Shown here: positions 9,508-16,359 of the stretch, piece after piece
Position numbering within the stretch: the stretch's first letter is position 1
How the letters are laid out: every line of letters starts with the position of its first letter
Assembly (NCBI GenBank): GCA_021771035.1
Contig: JAETPU010000014.1
Span: 1 to 64,000, forward strand
Reading direction: 5' to 3'
Length of the DNA: 64,000 nucleotides
Source of the DNA: Marvinbryantia formatexigens
GTDB lineage: Bacteria > Bacillota > Clostridia > Oscillospirales > Ruminococcaceae
Program-made: the position numbers and the translations under genes
The notes under the pieces: generated by a model
The model's input: the letters and a program-made list of their open reading frames with translations, nothing else
The model's database searches: none
Told to the model about the DNA's origin: nothing

Positions 9508-9536
9508 TTGACAAGCCGTTGTTTTCGGAATACTAT
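9508..9536 (+). promoter_or_regulatory. Rightward promoter of the Cro-like gene and replication operon
   Basis: Consensus TTGACA (9508-9513), 17-base spacer, TACTAT (9531-9536); start near 9543. GCAAC/GTTGC words at 9475, 9494 and 9555 flank it on both sides and may be operator half-sites. Confidence 0.75.
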
Positions 9537-9576
9537 ATTTTTGTCCCGATTACGCAACAAAAAGGGGGTGCCAATT

Positions 9577-9777
9577 TTGAATCTTGATATTATTCGTGGG
9601 AAAATAGCTGAACAAAGAAGCAGCCAAAAGAAAATTGCTGAACAGATGGGGATTTCTCAGCAATCTTTAAGTCGAAAAATGACGGGAAAGCGTTCTTTTA
9701 CTGTTGAGGAGGCAACGGAATTATGTGCGCTGCTCAATATTCCTGTAGAAAAAAGAGCGGAAATTTTTTTGCGCTAA
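9577..9777 (+). CDS. Cro-like helix-turn-helix regulator
   Basis: A 66-residue protein that is nearly all helix-turn-helix: KKIAEQMGISQQSLSRKM is the DNA-binding unit, followed by a dimerization-like helix (TVEEATELCALLNI). TTG at 9577 is chosen because AAAGGGGGTG ends 7 bases before it. The in-frame upstream extension lies over the promoter and would not be transcribed. First gene of the rightward operon, facing the repressor. Role inferred: it turns down the repressor promoter after induction. Confidence 0.8.
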   Translation: MNLDIIRGKIAEQRSSQKKIAEQMGISQQSLSRKMTGKRSFTVEEATELCALLNIPVEKRAEIFLR

Positions 9778-9829
9778 ATGTCCCAAATAAGCAACAAACT
9801 GAAAGGGTGACAAGAAAGGAGGCCGACAA

Positions 9830-10522
9830 GTGCAAGACATAGTTTTTTTACCCAAGGGCCGAAGCTATGAGCCATTTACCACGTCAAACGTGATTGCAGA
9901 AGGCGCTCTGATTCAGCATCACACAGTGACAAGGCTTATCCAGAAGCACGAAGCAGATTTTCGGGAGTTTGGAATACTTCGATTTAAAGTCGAAGTAATC
10001 AAGGGGCGTGGACAACCGGAAAAATCATACCACCTGAATGAACCCCAGGCCACGCTGCTTTTGACCTATCTCAAGAATACTGAGCCCGTACGCCGATTCA
10101 AGAAAGAGCTTGTCCGGCAGTTCTACGCCATGCGAGAGTACATACAGGAGTTAAATTCCCCCACCTGGAAGGAAACCCGCTCTATAGGGAAAGAAGTGCG
10201 GAAGAAAGAAACGGACTGTATCCGGGAATTTGTGGTATATGCCGAGGCCCAGGGGAGCCAGAATGCCCAGCGGTACTATACCAGCTTCACCCGCCTGGCA
10301 GATAAAACGGCGGGAATCTCCGACAGGGATACGGCAAGCGTGATACAGCTGAACACCCTGCTTTTGGTCGAAAACCTTATAGCGCAGGAAATCCAGAGCG
10401 GGATTCAGCGGGCCGAGCCCTACCGGGATATATACACCGCTTGCAGGGCCCGCCTGGGCAGCTTTGCGCAGCTGGTAGGCACTTCCCCAGCCCAGTCAAA
10501 GGATGCTCTACCAATTCGGTAG
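9830..10522 (+). CDS. Rha-family phage regulatory protein
   Basis: A 230-residue protein. Residues 10-100 match the Rha/pRha domain pattern: TTSNVIAEGA, then HHTVTRLIQKHEADFREFG, a beta hairpin (RFKVEVIKGRGQPEKSYHL) and LNEPQATLLLTYL with a following FKKELVRQFYAMRE helix. Rha proteins are phage regulators or antirepressors that influence lysogeny. The C-terminal 120 residues are helical and may be an effector or interaction region. GTG at 9830 lies 6 bases after AAAGGAGG. It lies second in the rightward operon, a natural position for a helper or antirepressor of the switch. Confidence 0.8.
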   Translation: MQDIVFLPKGRSYEPFTTSNVIAEGALIQHHTVTRLIQKHEADFREFGILRFKVEVIKGRGQPEKSYHLNEPQATLLLTYLKNTEPVRRFKKELVRQFYAMREYIQELNSPTWKETRSIGKEVRKKETDCIREFVVYAEAQGSQNAQRYYTSFTRLADKTAGISDRDTASVIQLNTLLLVENLIAQEIQSGIQRAEPYRDIYTACRARLGSFAQLVGTSPAQSKDALPIR

Positions 10523-10588
10523 GCCGTGCCTCAGGGGACAAAAGAGAACCCGCTCACCGGGAGCGGGGATGAAAGAGAGGAAAATAAC

Positions 10589-10852
10589 ATGGGAATTAAA
10601 GTGGAACTTGCAGATTTAAGCCTTTTGGAAAAGCTGTATCTTGACTATATCAGCGGTTCAGAGCATGACAATGAACTTACCTACTCCCGGGAAATACAGA
10701 ACGAAACTGAGGAAACAGCGGCCCGGATGAAAAATCCAGAGGACGCAGAGAGGCTGCGCACGGCAACGATGGCGATGTACTGCGCTGGAGAGGCGAACGG
10801 CTTCGCAATGGGGTTCCGCTATGCCGTGAAACTACTTGAGGAATGCCGGTAA
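10589..10852 (+). CDS. Small phage-type protein (DUF6809-like)
   Basis: 87 residues. The start pattern (LEKLYLDYISGSEHDNELTYSREIQ) and the end (GEANGFAMGFRYAVKLLEECR) match the short helical DUF6809-type proteins common in prophages of Firmicutes. ATG 10589 follows AGAGAGG by 8 bases; an earlier GTG at 10526 lies in the inverted repeat CCCGCTC...GAGCGGG (10549-10567) and lacks a binding site. Function unknown; it belongs to the early operon. Confidence 0.6.
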   Translation: MGIKVELADLSLLEKLYLDYISGSEHDNELTYSREIQNETEETAARMKNPEDAERLRTATMAMYCAGEANGFAMGFRYAVKLLEECR

Positions 10853-10901
10853 GGCGTCACCGAAATAATGACCCCCTGGACGTCGAGGGAGAAAGGACAA
10901 C

Positions 10902-11060
10902 ATGGAAATTCTATGGAGTATATTAAAACTGCTGGCCTGGATGGAAGTGCTGCTTCTATGCTGCATTGCGGCGGTAGCGCTGGCAGATTATGCGCCCGAC
11001 AAGCTGGTGATGCGGTTTGTCGCCTGGCTGGAAAGGAGCGGGAAACGTGGGAGAGGTTGA
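10902..11060 (+). CDS. Small single-span membrane protein (52 aa)
   Basis: A short gene with ATG at 10902 preceded by GAAAGGACAAC, ending at the TGA at 11058-11060. The product has a hydrophobic segment at residues 7-27 (ILKLLAWMEVLLLCCIAAVALA in pieces), then a positively charged tail (ERSGKRGRG). The topology would place the tail in the cytoplasm. It lies in the early operon between the DUF6809-like and the excisionase-like genes. Small one-span proteins are common in phage and satellite early regions, sometimes as superinfection or replication modulators. The role here is unknown. Confidence 0.5.
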   Translation: MEILWSILKLLAWMEVLLLCCIAAVALADYAPDKLVMRFVAWLERSGKRGRG

Positions 11061-11083
11061 GAAACAGGAAAGGAGAGTGCGGA

Positions 11084-11404
11084 ATGATGGAGAATACAAG
11101 GCTCAGGCATAGAGGAAGGGCGGTACAGGCGGCACGGTTGGCCCCATTTCCCAGGATACGAACTGAAAAGGGACGGAGTTTGATTCCTACCCTTACCCCG
11201 GGAGCGGCCCCGCTCCCCCGGATGCGCACCATCGGGGAGGCTGCGGCAATGCTCAAGGCCATGGATCCAGATACGGCGGTGACGGAATACTATATCCGGC
11301 AGCTGGTGCTCACTGGGGCCCTGCCTCATGTATGCGCCGGGTGTAAGAGGATGATAAACTTTGACCGTCTTTTGGACTATCTGAGGGAGGCGCAGGGGGA
11401 ATGA
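11084..11404 (+). CDS. Excisionase-like helix-turn-helix protein
   Basis: 106 residues. ATG at 11084 (or 11087) has AAAGGAG 11 bases upstream. The N-terminal 45 residues are basic and Pro-rich without a clear fold. The C-terminal 60 residues are a MerR/Xis-type winged helix: MRTIGEAAAMLKAMDP, then VTEYYIRQLVLTGALPHV, then a strand and FDRLLDYL. This fold is used by excisionases and by small phage activators. Because no other Xis candidate is seen, it is the likely partner of the integrase, although it is far from int. It overlaps the next gene by ATGA. Confidence 0.6.
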   Translation: MMENTRLRHRGRAVQAARLAPFPRIRTEKGRSLIPTLTPGAAPLPRMRTIGEAAAMLKAMDPDTAVTEYYIRQLVLTGALPHVCAGCKRMINFDRLLDYLREAQGE

Positions 11405-12057
11405 ACCGGGATAATATGACGGCAGAGCATAAAAAAGCGGCCTCCCCGTCCCCCGACAGGAAAGCCGCCTTAACAATGGAAAAATATAGCACAGTCAGTA
11501 TACCAGAGAGCGGGGATATTGTCAATCCCGCTCCCGGGAATGGCTATGTAGGCCAGGCGATACCGGGAGTGCTTGACATCCTGGGGCTGTGCATGGATAT
11601 GGGAATCGCCCTGCTGTCCTATTCCATGGGCTGGGCGCTGATTGAGGCCATGGGGATGCAGCCGCTTGCAAAGTCCTCAAAAGGGTTCGCGGTGAGACTG
11701 AATACTCCCAAAGGAGACAAGTACATATTCTACCAGGACGGGATGGACAGGGACATGACAAGGCGGGTAATCTTTCACGAATTGGGGCATCTGCTGGTAA
11801 GCATGGAATCAGAGGCCCCGGCCGAAGCCTTTGAGGATGCCTTGGTACGTCTGGAGCGGTTCGGAGAGGCGGGAATCCGGGCAGACAGTGAGCAGGCCAA
11901 CCCAACCACAAAGCCCGTTTTCTGTGCGCTGTGGGTTTGGCGGCAGTACGGCACAGGCCAGAAGGCCTCACAAGGCCCAGGGACGGCAGGAAGCAGAATC
12001 ATATACCCCAGCTTTGGAAAGCCCCTGGAGCGGGCCCTGAGCGCTGGGGAGAGATAG
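11401..12057 (+). CDS. Putative metallopeptidase with HEXXH motif (ImmA/IrrE-like)
   Basis: 218 residues, starting at an ATGA overlap with the gene before and with GGGGGA just upstream. Residues 122-134 read RRVIFHELGHLLV, a standard HEXXH zinc site, followed by an acidic helix (EAPAEAFEDALVRLERFG) that could supply the third ligand. A hydrophobic segment lies at about 58-82 (GVLDILGLCMDMGIALL). ImmA-type peptidases cleave the repressor of ICEBs1 and of some phages, triggering excision. A peptidase in the same element as an XRE repressor suggests a similar circuit, although here the gene is in the early operon and not beside the repressor. No deeper family match is certain. Confidence 0.6.
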   Translation: MNRDNMTAEHKKAASPSPDRKAALTMEKYSTVSIPESGDIVNPAPGNGYVGQAIPGVLDILGLCMDMGIALLSYSMGWALIEAMGMQPLAKSSKGFAVRLNTPKGDKYIFYQDGMDRDMTRRVIFHELGHLLVSMESEAPAEAFEDALVRLERFGEAGIRADSEQANPTTKPVFCALWVWRQYGTGQKASQGPGTAGSRIIYPSFGKPLERALSAGER

Positions 12058-12072
12058 GAGGGGGCGGACTAA

Positions 12073-12939
12073 TTGGGAGGCTGGGTAAAGCTGTACCGGC
12101 AGCTGATAGATAAAGCCATTTGGCAATGCTCCACCGTGGAGCAGAAGATCGTTCTTATCACCATTCTTTTGACGGTAAACCATGAGGAGACAGAATGGGA
12201 ATGGCAGGGGAAGAAATTCAAATGCCAGCCCGGGCAGATGGTGACAAGCCTTTCCTCTTTGGCTAAAAAGTGCGGGGATGGTATCAGTGTGAAGAATGTT
12301 AGAACCGCTCTGCAAAAATTTGAAAACTACGGATTTTTGGCAAACCAATCGACAAAGACGGGAAGGCTCATAACCGTTGTAAATTGGGAGCTTTACCAAG
12401 GCTATGATTCCACAGACGGCAAAGACACCGGCAAAGAGGCGGCAAAGAGCGGGCAAAGCACCGGCAAAGAGGCGGCAACTAACAAGAATGATAAGAAGGA
12501 TAAGAATGATAAGAATATATTAGACAGTAAGTTAGATCCACAGACATATAGTTATACGGCGCAGAGCTATTCTTGCGATAGCTCCACGCCGGAGCAAAAG
12601 CCGGCAGAACCCGCTCCTGTATTCTCTCTCCCGCTGAATGACAAAACCCTGTACGGGATTACCGGGGAGCAGTTGGAGAAGTGGCGGGACTATTATCCGG
12701 CTGTGGATGTGATGGCAGAACTGCGGAAGATGGCGGGATGGTTGGACGGGAACCCGGGGAAGCGCAAGACCAGGCGGGGAATAGGCCGGTTTATTGCGAA
12801 CTGGCTGGCCCGGGAACAGGACAGGGGCGGGAGGGCTCCCGCTCCATCCAGGGGAGGGACACCCCCGGAAAAGTCTCTTTCCCGTATGGTGTATGATGGC
12901 GACAATGCGGATTTGTTGTTCCGAGATTTGGAAGGGTGA
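12073..12939 (+). CDS. Replisome organizer / DnaD-like replication initiator
   Basis: 288 residues. The first 110 residues form a winged helix typical of phage replisome organizers (GGWVKLYRQLIDKAIWQ ... QKIVLITILL ... LAKKCG...VRTALQKFENYGFL). A low-complexity linker follows (Lys/Asn/Asp-rich, about 125-195, including two TGKEAA repeats), then a C-terminal domain (about 205-265) ending in RGIGRFIANWLAREQD, a pattern seen before DnaC genes. It would bind the element origin and load DnaC. TTG at 12073 follows TAGGAGGGGG. The DnaC gene lies 4 bases downstream. The probable origin is the repeat cluster at 13769-13884. Confidence 0.8.
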   Translation: MGGWVKLYRQLIDKAIWQCSTVEQKIVLITILLTVNHEETEWEWQGKKFKCQPGQMVTSLSSLAKKCGDGISVKNVRTALQKFENYGFLANQSTKTGRLITVVNWELYQGYDSTDGKDTGKEAAKSGQSTGKEAATNKNDKKDKNDKNILDSKLDPQTYSYTAQSYSCDSSTPEQKPAEPAPVFSLPLNDKTLYGITGEQLEKWRDYYPAVDVMAELRKMAGWLDGNPGKRKTRRGIGRFIANWLAREQDRGGRAPAPSRGGTPPEKSLSRMVYDGDNADLLFRDLEG

Positions 12940-12943
12940 TAAC

Positions 12944-13747
12944 ATGGAGATGCAGAAAACACTGGACGAACTCAAGACCCGCTCCCAGGGGGAGGCCGGG
13001 GCCGGTGATTATATCGGCGCCGATGGGCTGTTATACTGCGGGCGGTGCCATACTCCCCGCCAGATGCGCCTAGAGTTCATGGGAAAGGCCGATAATGTGG
13101 GGGTTCTGTGCCGGTGCCGTCAGGAAAAAAAGGAGCGGGAGGAACAGGCCCGCAGGGAATGGCGGCAGAAGGAGGCCCGGGAACAGCTGCGCAAAGAGGG
13201 AATCACGAATAAGCGGCACCGAGAAAGCCGGTTTGATAATGACCGTTTTCCTACTTCCCGGCCTTCCAGGATTGCCCGGCGGTATGTGGAGCAATGGGAA
13301 ACCATGTTCCGGCAGGGGCGGGGTTTACTCCTGATGGGAAAGCCAGGCACCGGGAAAACCTTCTATGCGTGCTGTATCGCAAATGCCCTCATAGATTTGG
13401 GCTTTGCCTCTTTCGTCACCAACGTGGCAGAAATCACCAGGACAGGCGGCAAGGACGTGGAGCGGGACGCATACATAGAGAAAATTCGGCGCTGTGATTT
13501 GCTGGTGATTGACGATATCGGCGCAGAGCGGGCCACAGAGTACGCCACAGAGAGCCTATACAGGGTGATAGATATCCGATACCGGGAGGAAAAGCCCTTG
13601 ATAGTCACCACCAATTTGACCGCCGCAGCCCTTCAGGCCGACAATGTGGACAAGGCCCGCATTTATGACCGCATCACGGAGATGTGCCCCTATCAGGTGA
13701 TATTTGAGGGGGACGGGCTGCGCAGGGATAAGAGCCTGGAACTGTAG
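12944..13747 (+). CDS. DnaC-like helicase loader (AAA+ ATPase)
   Basis: 267 residues. An N-terminal part with a CxxC...CxC cluster (YCGRCH ... LCRCR, about 26-55) and a basic Gln/Arg-rich coil is followed by the AAA+ domain: Walker A GKPGTGKT (about 128-135), Walker B LLVIDDIGAE (about 184-193), sensor 1 IVTTN (about 223) and an Arg finger region RIYDRI. It loads the replicative helicase at the element origin together with the preceding protein. ATG at 12944 follows GAAGGG. The upstream frame extension over the previous gene is rejected. The protein looks intact. Confidence 0.88.
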   Translation: MEMQKTLDELKTRSQGEAGAGDYIGADGLLYCGRCHTPRQMRLEFMGKADNVGVLCRCRQEKKEREEQARREWRQKEAREQLRKEGITNKRHRESRFDNDRFPTSRPSRIARRYVEQWETMFRQGRGLLLMGKPGTGKTFYACCIANALIDLGFASFVTNVAEITRTGGKDVERDAYIEKIRRCDLLVIDDIGAERATEYATESLYRVIDIRYREEKPLIVTTNLTAAALQADNVDKARIYDRITEMCPYQVIFEGDGLRRDKSLEL

Positions 13748-14000
13748 CGAATACCCCCCTTTCTCCTGCCCTAAAACGTTGGATCGGTACATTTCGGACA
13801 CCCTAAAAAGGGATAAAAAGCAGCACTAGGCCAGAGAAAACAGAGCCCCTAAAAGGGGATAGAAGGCAGTACCAGGCCGGTGAACCCGGCAAGGGCATCC
13901 CCCCTGCCTTCCCTGTCCCGCTCTTGGGGGAACAGCACCGGAGGGGGCAGAGTTTTATATACACAGCACAGATTTTAAACTTTGTTTGCGGGGGGATTGT
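13748..14000. repeat. Repeat cluster, candidate replication origin (CCCTAAAA at 13769, 13801, 13847)
   Basis: A gene-free stretch right after the DnaC gene. Two imperfect direct repeats of about 38 bases start at 13801 and 13846. Each begins with a palindrome (CCCTAAAAAGGG and CCCCTAAAAGGGG) and continues with a GCAG..A..AGGCC motif. A third CCCTAAAA lies at 13769. Iteron-like repeats beside the initiator/loader genes are typical of satellite and phage origins. The A/T-rich part at 13955-13987 could be the melting region. Origin function is inference. Confidence 0.5.
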
Positions 14001-14786
14001 GTGAGCAATGAGGAATTAGCCCAGCGCATCCAGAACGGGGAACGGGAAAGGCTCCCTGAGCTATGGGAACAGGTACGGCGATTCTGTGACAGTTTGGCGG
14101 GACGGTATTACCGGATGAACGGCGAACTCTGCGCCCGGCGGGGCGTATTACTGGAGGACTTGCAGCAGGAGAGTTTTCTTGCCATGGTTCAGGCCGCGCA
14201 GACCTACCAGGAGGGCAAGGGCTGCGCCTTTATTGGCTGGCTCAGGTATTACTTACAAAATGCCATTGCCGCCCTTGTTGGTACACGGAACCGGCGCATC
14301 AATCAAGACCCGCTCAACCGATGCCAGAGCCTGGATGCCCCGCAGCTGGACGCAGAAGGCGGGGAAATAGAACTGGACGTTCCAGACCCGGGCGCACAGG
14401 CAGCCTTTGAGGCCATGGAGGAACGAGAGTACCGCAGGCAGCGTAAAGAAGCCATGGAGCAGTGCCTTTCCCTTGTGGAGCCTGTACAGGCCAGCATATT
14501 GCGAAAGCATTATTACCAGCGGCAGACGTTGCCGCAGATAGCAGAGCAAAATGGCGTAAGCGTTGCCGAGATACGCAAGCAGGAACGCAAGGGGCTGCGG
14601 CGGCTCAGGCGTCACGATTGCCAAAGGCTTCTTGCCGGATACATAGAGCAGCGGCGGGAAGTGCTGCTCTATGAGGCGTACCGTGGCGGGAATGAATGGC
14701 TTTCTTCTACGGAGCGGGCGGCCCAGGAACTGGAGGCCATGGAGAACAAACAGCGGGAAAGAATAAAGCAATTCTTCACTTGTTAG
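14001..14786 (+). CDS. Sigma-70-like factor of the island
   Basis: 261 residues. Residues 1-105 resemble sigma region 2 (RRGVLLEDLQQESFLAMVQAAQTYQEGKGCAFIGWLRYYLQNAI, with the DLxQE and the Trp-rich -10 binding helix). After an acidic linker, about residues 140-205 resemble region 4 (LVEPVQASILRKHYYQRQTLPQIAEQNGVSVAEIRKQERKGLRRLR), a helix-turn-helix. The extra C-terminal 50 residues are helical. GTG at 14001 follows GGGGGGATT; an in-frame TTG at 13986 lies before that site. Such phage factors often switch on late genes. Here the only apparent downstream unit is the RNA at 14904. Confidence 0.75.
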   Translation: MSNEELAQRIQNGERERLPELWEQVRRFCDSLAGRYYRMNGELCARRGVLLEDLQQESFLAMVQAAQTYQEGKGCAFIGWLRYYLQNAIAALVGTRNRRINQDPLNRCQSLDAPQLDAEGGEIELDVPDPGAQAAFEAMEEREYRRQRKEAMEQCLSLVEPVQASILRKHYYQRQTLPQIAEQNGVSVAEIRKQERKGLRRLRRHDCQRLLAGYIEQRREVLLYEAYRGGNEWLSSTERAAQELEAMENKQRERIKQFFTC

Positions 14787-14868
14787 GGGTTTATGGATGC
14801 AATATATCTATTCTCGCATCTACAATAATTTACAACGGTTAAAGAACCACAGGGCGATTTATAAATAA

Positions 14869-14897
14869 TTGACGCTCTTGGATATTTCGACTATAAT
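14869..14897 (+). promoter_or_regulatory. Strong promoter of a short untranslated transcript
   Basis: TTGACG (14869-14874), 17-base spacer, TATAAT (14892-14897), start near 14904. It directly follows the sigma-like gene and precedes a structured stretch with a terminator. Confidence 0.7.
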
Positions 14898-14903
14898 AAT
14901 TTT

Positions 14904-15042
14904 AAAAGGGCTTTGAGGTGGTAAACTTCGTTGCGACCACACGCCGATGGTATGACAGGGGAAATCCCGAGAGATGCGGGAGATGCGACGCCCGCCAAAG
15001 CCCATCTTACAAGGGGACTATGGAAACATAGCCCCTTTTCTT
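14904..15042 (+). ncRNA. Candidate structured RNA of about 140 nt with own promoter and terminator
   Basis: GGGCTTTG (14908-14915) pairs with CAAAGCCC (14996-15003), closing an 80-base domain. Inside are GTGGT/ACCAC (14919-14923 with 14936-14940), a GGG-GAAAT-CCC hairpin (14958-14968) and GCGGG/CCCGC (14977-14981 with 14990-14994). The word GATGCG occurs twice. After the domain comes a terminator (AGGGG-CTATG-GAAA-CATAG-CCCCT, 15012-15036) and a T-rich tail. No open frame with a binding site is present. I cannot match it to a named RNA family by eye. The base-paired closing stem, promoter and terminator together make a real RNA likely. Confidence 0.6.
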
Positions 15043-16285
15043 TGCGCCTTTTTATAAATATCAATCCCCATGAACGGAGAATCTCATGCTGATACAAACA
15101 TTATTTGTATCAGGTTTTGGGAAAACTAGTGATTTCTAGTGATTTACAGCAGGATAGCCTGAAGTTTTCTGAGGTGGTGAGATTTTGGATAGGTTTGCCC
15201 CCGTTTCATGGGATGCCTGTGCCCACTTGTGATCATATATGGTTTTAGTCCCCCTCGTATGCCCCGCCCCGCTGTCGTTACCCTGTTTCGTTCTCGCCTG
15301 CCTAAAATCGGGAAATGCGACCTTTGAGATCCTAAATTGGGACAGCACCTCGCCTACCTGATACGAGTTGAACTCAGGGCAGCCTCCCGGGCCTCGGGGT
15401 GCCGATTCGGTAGTTCAGCTTACCCGGGGTGTTTCCGTTTTGGAAACCCCTTGCCTAAGTCAAACTTAGCCAGCTTGTCCGGGTATGTCGCGTTTCACGA
15501 CACACTTCGTTATGCATCCCTGTTTTAGGGAGCCATCCGGAGGACGGCAGAAGATGTTTTCCGGGGTGATCGTCTTTCCCCACTTTTGGAGAAAATCCAA
15601 GTCTCTCTGAGTGAATCCCAGCCCGTAGGCCACGGTTCCACCGCACAACCGCGTTGCCACAAGTGGCAACGGTGGTAAACCCCAGCCCGCGGGCCACGGT
15701 TTCACATCGCCCTTTTTAAGGACTGACAAACCTGACAATTCTATACAAAGTCTTTGAAATCGTCTTTCGCAACTTCCTGCGAAAAACCAATGTCGCTTAA
15801 ATGCTGATAGAACGATTCATTCGGTCGACTTGCCCAAGGGGGTGTCGCAAACAGCACCCCCTTCGCTGAGCAGTTAAAAAACGTAAAGAAAAGGGGGGAT
15901 CTTCTGCGATGACCGGCCCCGAACTTTCGTTTTTTCTGGGTGTAAGCTGGAACAAAAACGGGAAAAAAGCGAAACAAAAAGGCGGGGATTTTTGCTCACC
16001 GTGAGCGGGCGGGCATAAAGAGAGCGGGCAGCCTTCGGGCCGTCCGCCTTTTAGGTGACGAATAAAGTTGAACCTATTTTTTAGTATTTATCAATTTTTG
16101 TCAACTGTATTTTCGTTTTATCTTATTTTCGACACCGAAAAGGACATTCATCCTACAGAAATATAAGGCCCTCCCCGAACTGGTACAGCAGTACACCAAG
16201 ACCACCGAAACCCGCCGCTTCTCAGTGGCATAATTGGAAAAATAAAGACCAAACAAAGACCAAACAGGAAAAAAGAGCAAAAAGG
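15043..16285. other. Gene-free, repeat-rich right end of the island
   Basis: About 1.2 kb with no convincing gene. Seen: a 10-bp hairpin (15089-15098 with 15104-15113); a tandem CTAGTGATTT (15126-15145); a 24-base direct repeat (15617-15640 and 15681-15704, few mismatches) that flanks a perfect palindrome GTTGCCAC-AA-GTGGCAAC (15653-15670); a 7-bp hairpin GGGGGTG/CACCCCC (about 15839-15862); and a GC-rich hairpin with TTCG loop (about 16025-16052). Overlapping minus-strand frames at 15455-15738 and 15741-15977 lack binding sites. The region may hold cis-acting sites for packaging, replication or recombination. Confidence 0.45.
16240..16263 (+). repeat. Right arm-type repeats of the island
   Basis: 24 bases identical to 5752-5775, two units of (T/C)AAAGACCAA, located 70 bases inside the right att repeat. 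Same orientation as the left set. Likely integrase arm-binding sites. Confidence 0.65.
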
Positions 16286-16326
16286 AACGCCCACGGAACC
16301 GCACTAGAATGCGATCTATGGGCGTT
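16286..16326 (-). terminator. Island-encoded terminator for the tRNA-Gly gene
   Basis: AACGCCCA (16286-16293) pairs with TGGGCGTT (16319-16326), with an inner CGCA/TGCG stem (16300-16303 with 16310-16313). On the minus strand the hairpin begins 7 bases after the tRNA CCA end and is followed by CCTTTTTGC. The island thus brings a new terminator to replace the one it displaced at 5563-5590. Confidence 0.65.
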
Positions 16327-16332
16327 TTTGTT

Positions 16333-16359
16333 TGGAGCGGGTTACGAGACTCGAACTCG
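16333..16359. repeat. Right attachment repeat within the tRNA-Gly gene
   Basis: 27 bases identical to 5617-5643. This copy is joined to the tRNA body, so the gene remains complete after integration. Confidence 0.9.

Larger units (their letters stand above)
5617..16359. mobile_element. 10.7-kb tRNA-Gly-integrated island, satellite-like (no relaxase, no virion genes)
   Basis: Bounded by a perfect 27-bp direct repeat (5617-5643 and 16333-16359) that corresponds to the CCA end through the T-arm of tRNA-Gly. The content follows a phage-satellite order: integrase and repressor leftward; a Cro-like protein, Rha regulator, Xis-like protein, peptidase, replisome organizer, DnaC loader, repeat cluster and sigma-like factor rightward. 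No terminase, capsid, portal, tail, lysis or conjugation gene is visible. It could be a PICI-type satellite, an element mobilized in cis by another conjugative system, or a prophage remnant. The intact regulatory and replication genes argue against simple decay. Confidence 0.8.

Noticed and set aside
15455..15977. Leftward frames of 78-90 residues in the right end of the island
   Set aside because: Two overlapping frames compete, none has a convincing ribosome binding site, and the stretch is full of repeats.
5617..16359. Complete prophage
   Set aside because: No terminase, portal, capsid, tail or lysis gene; 10.7 kb is too small and no broken structural genes are seen.
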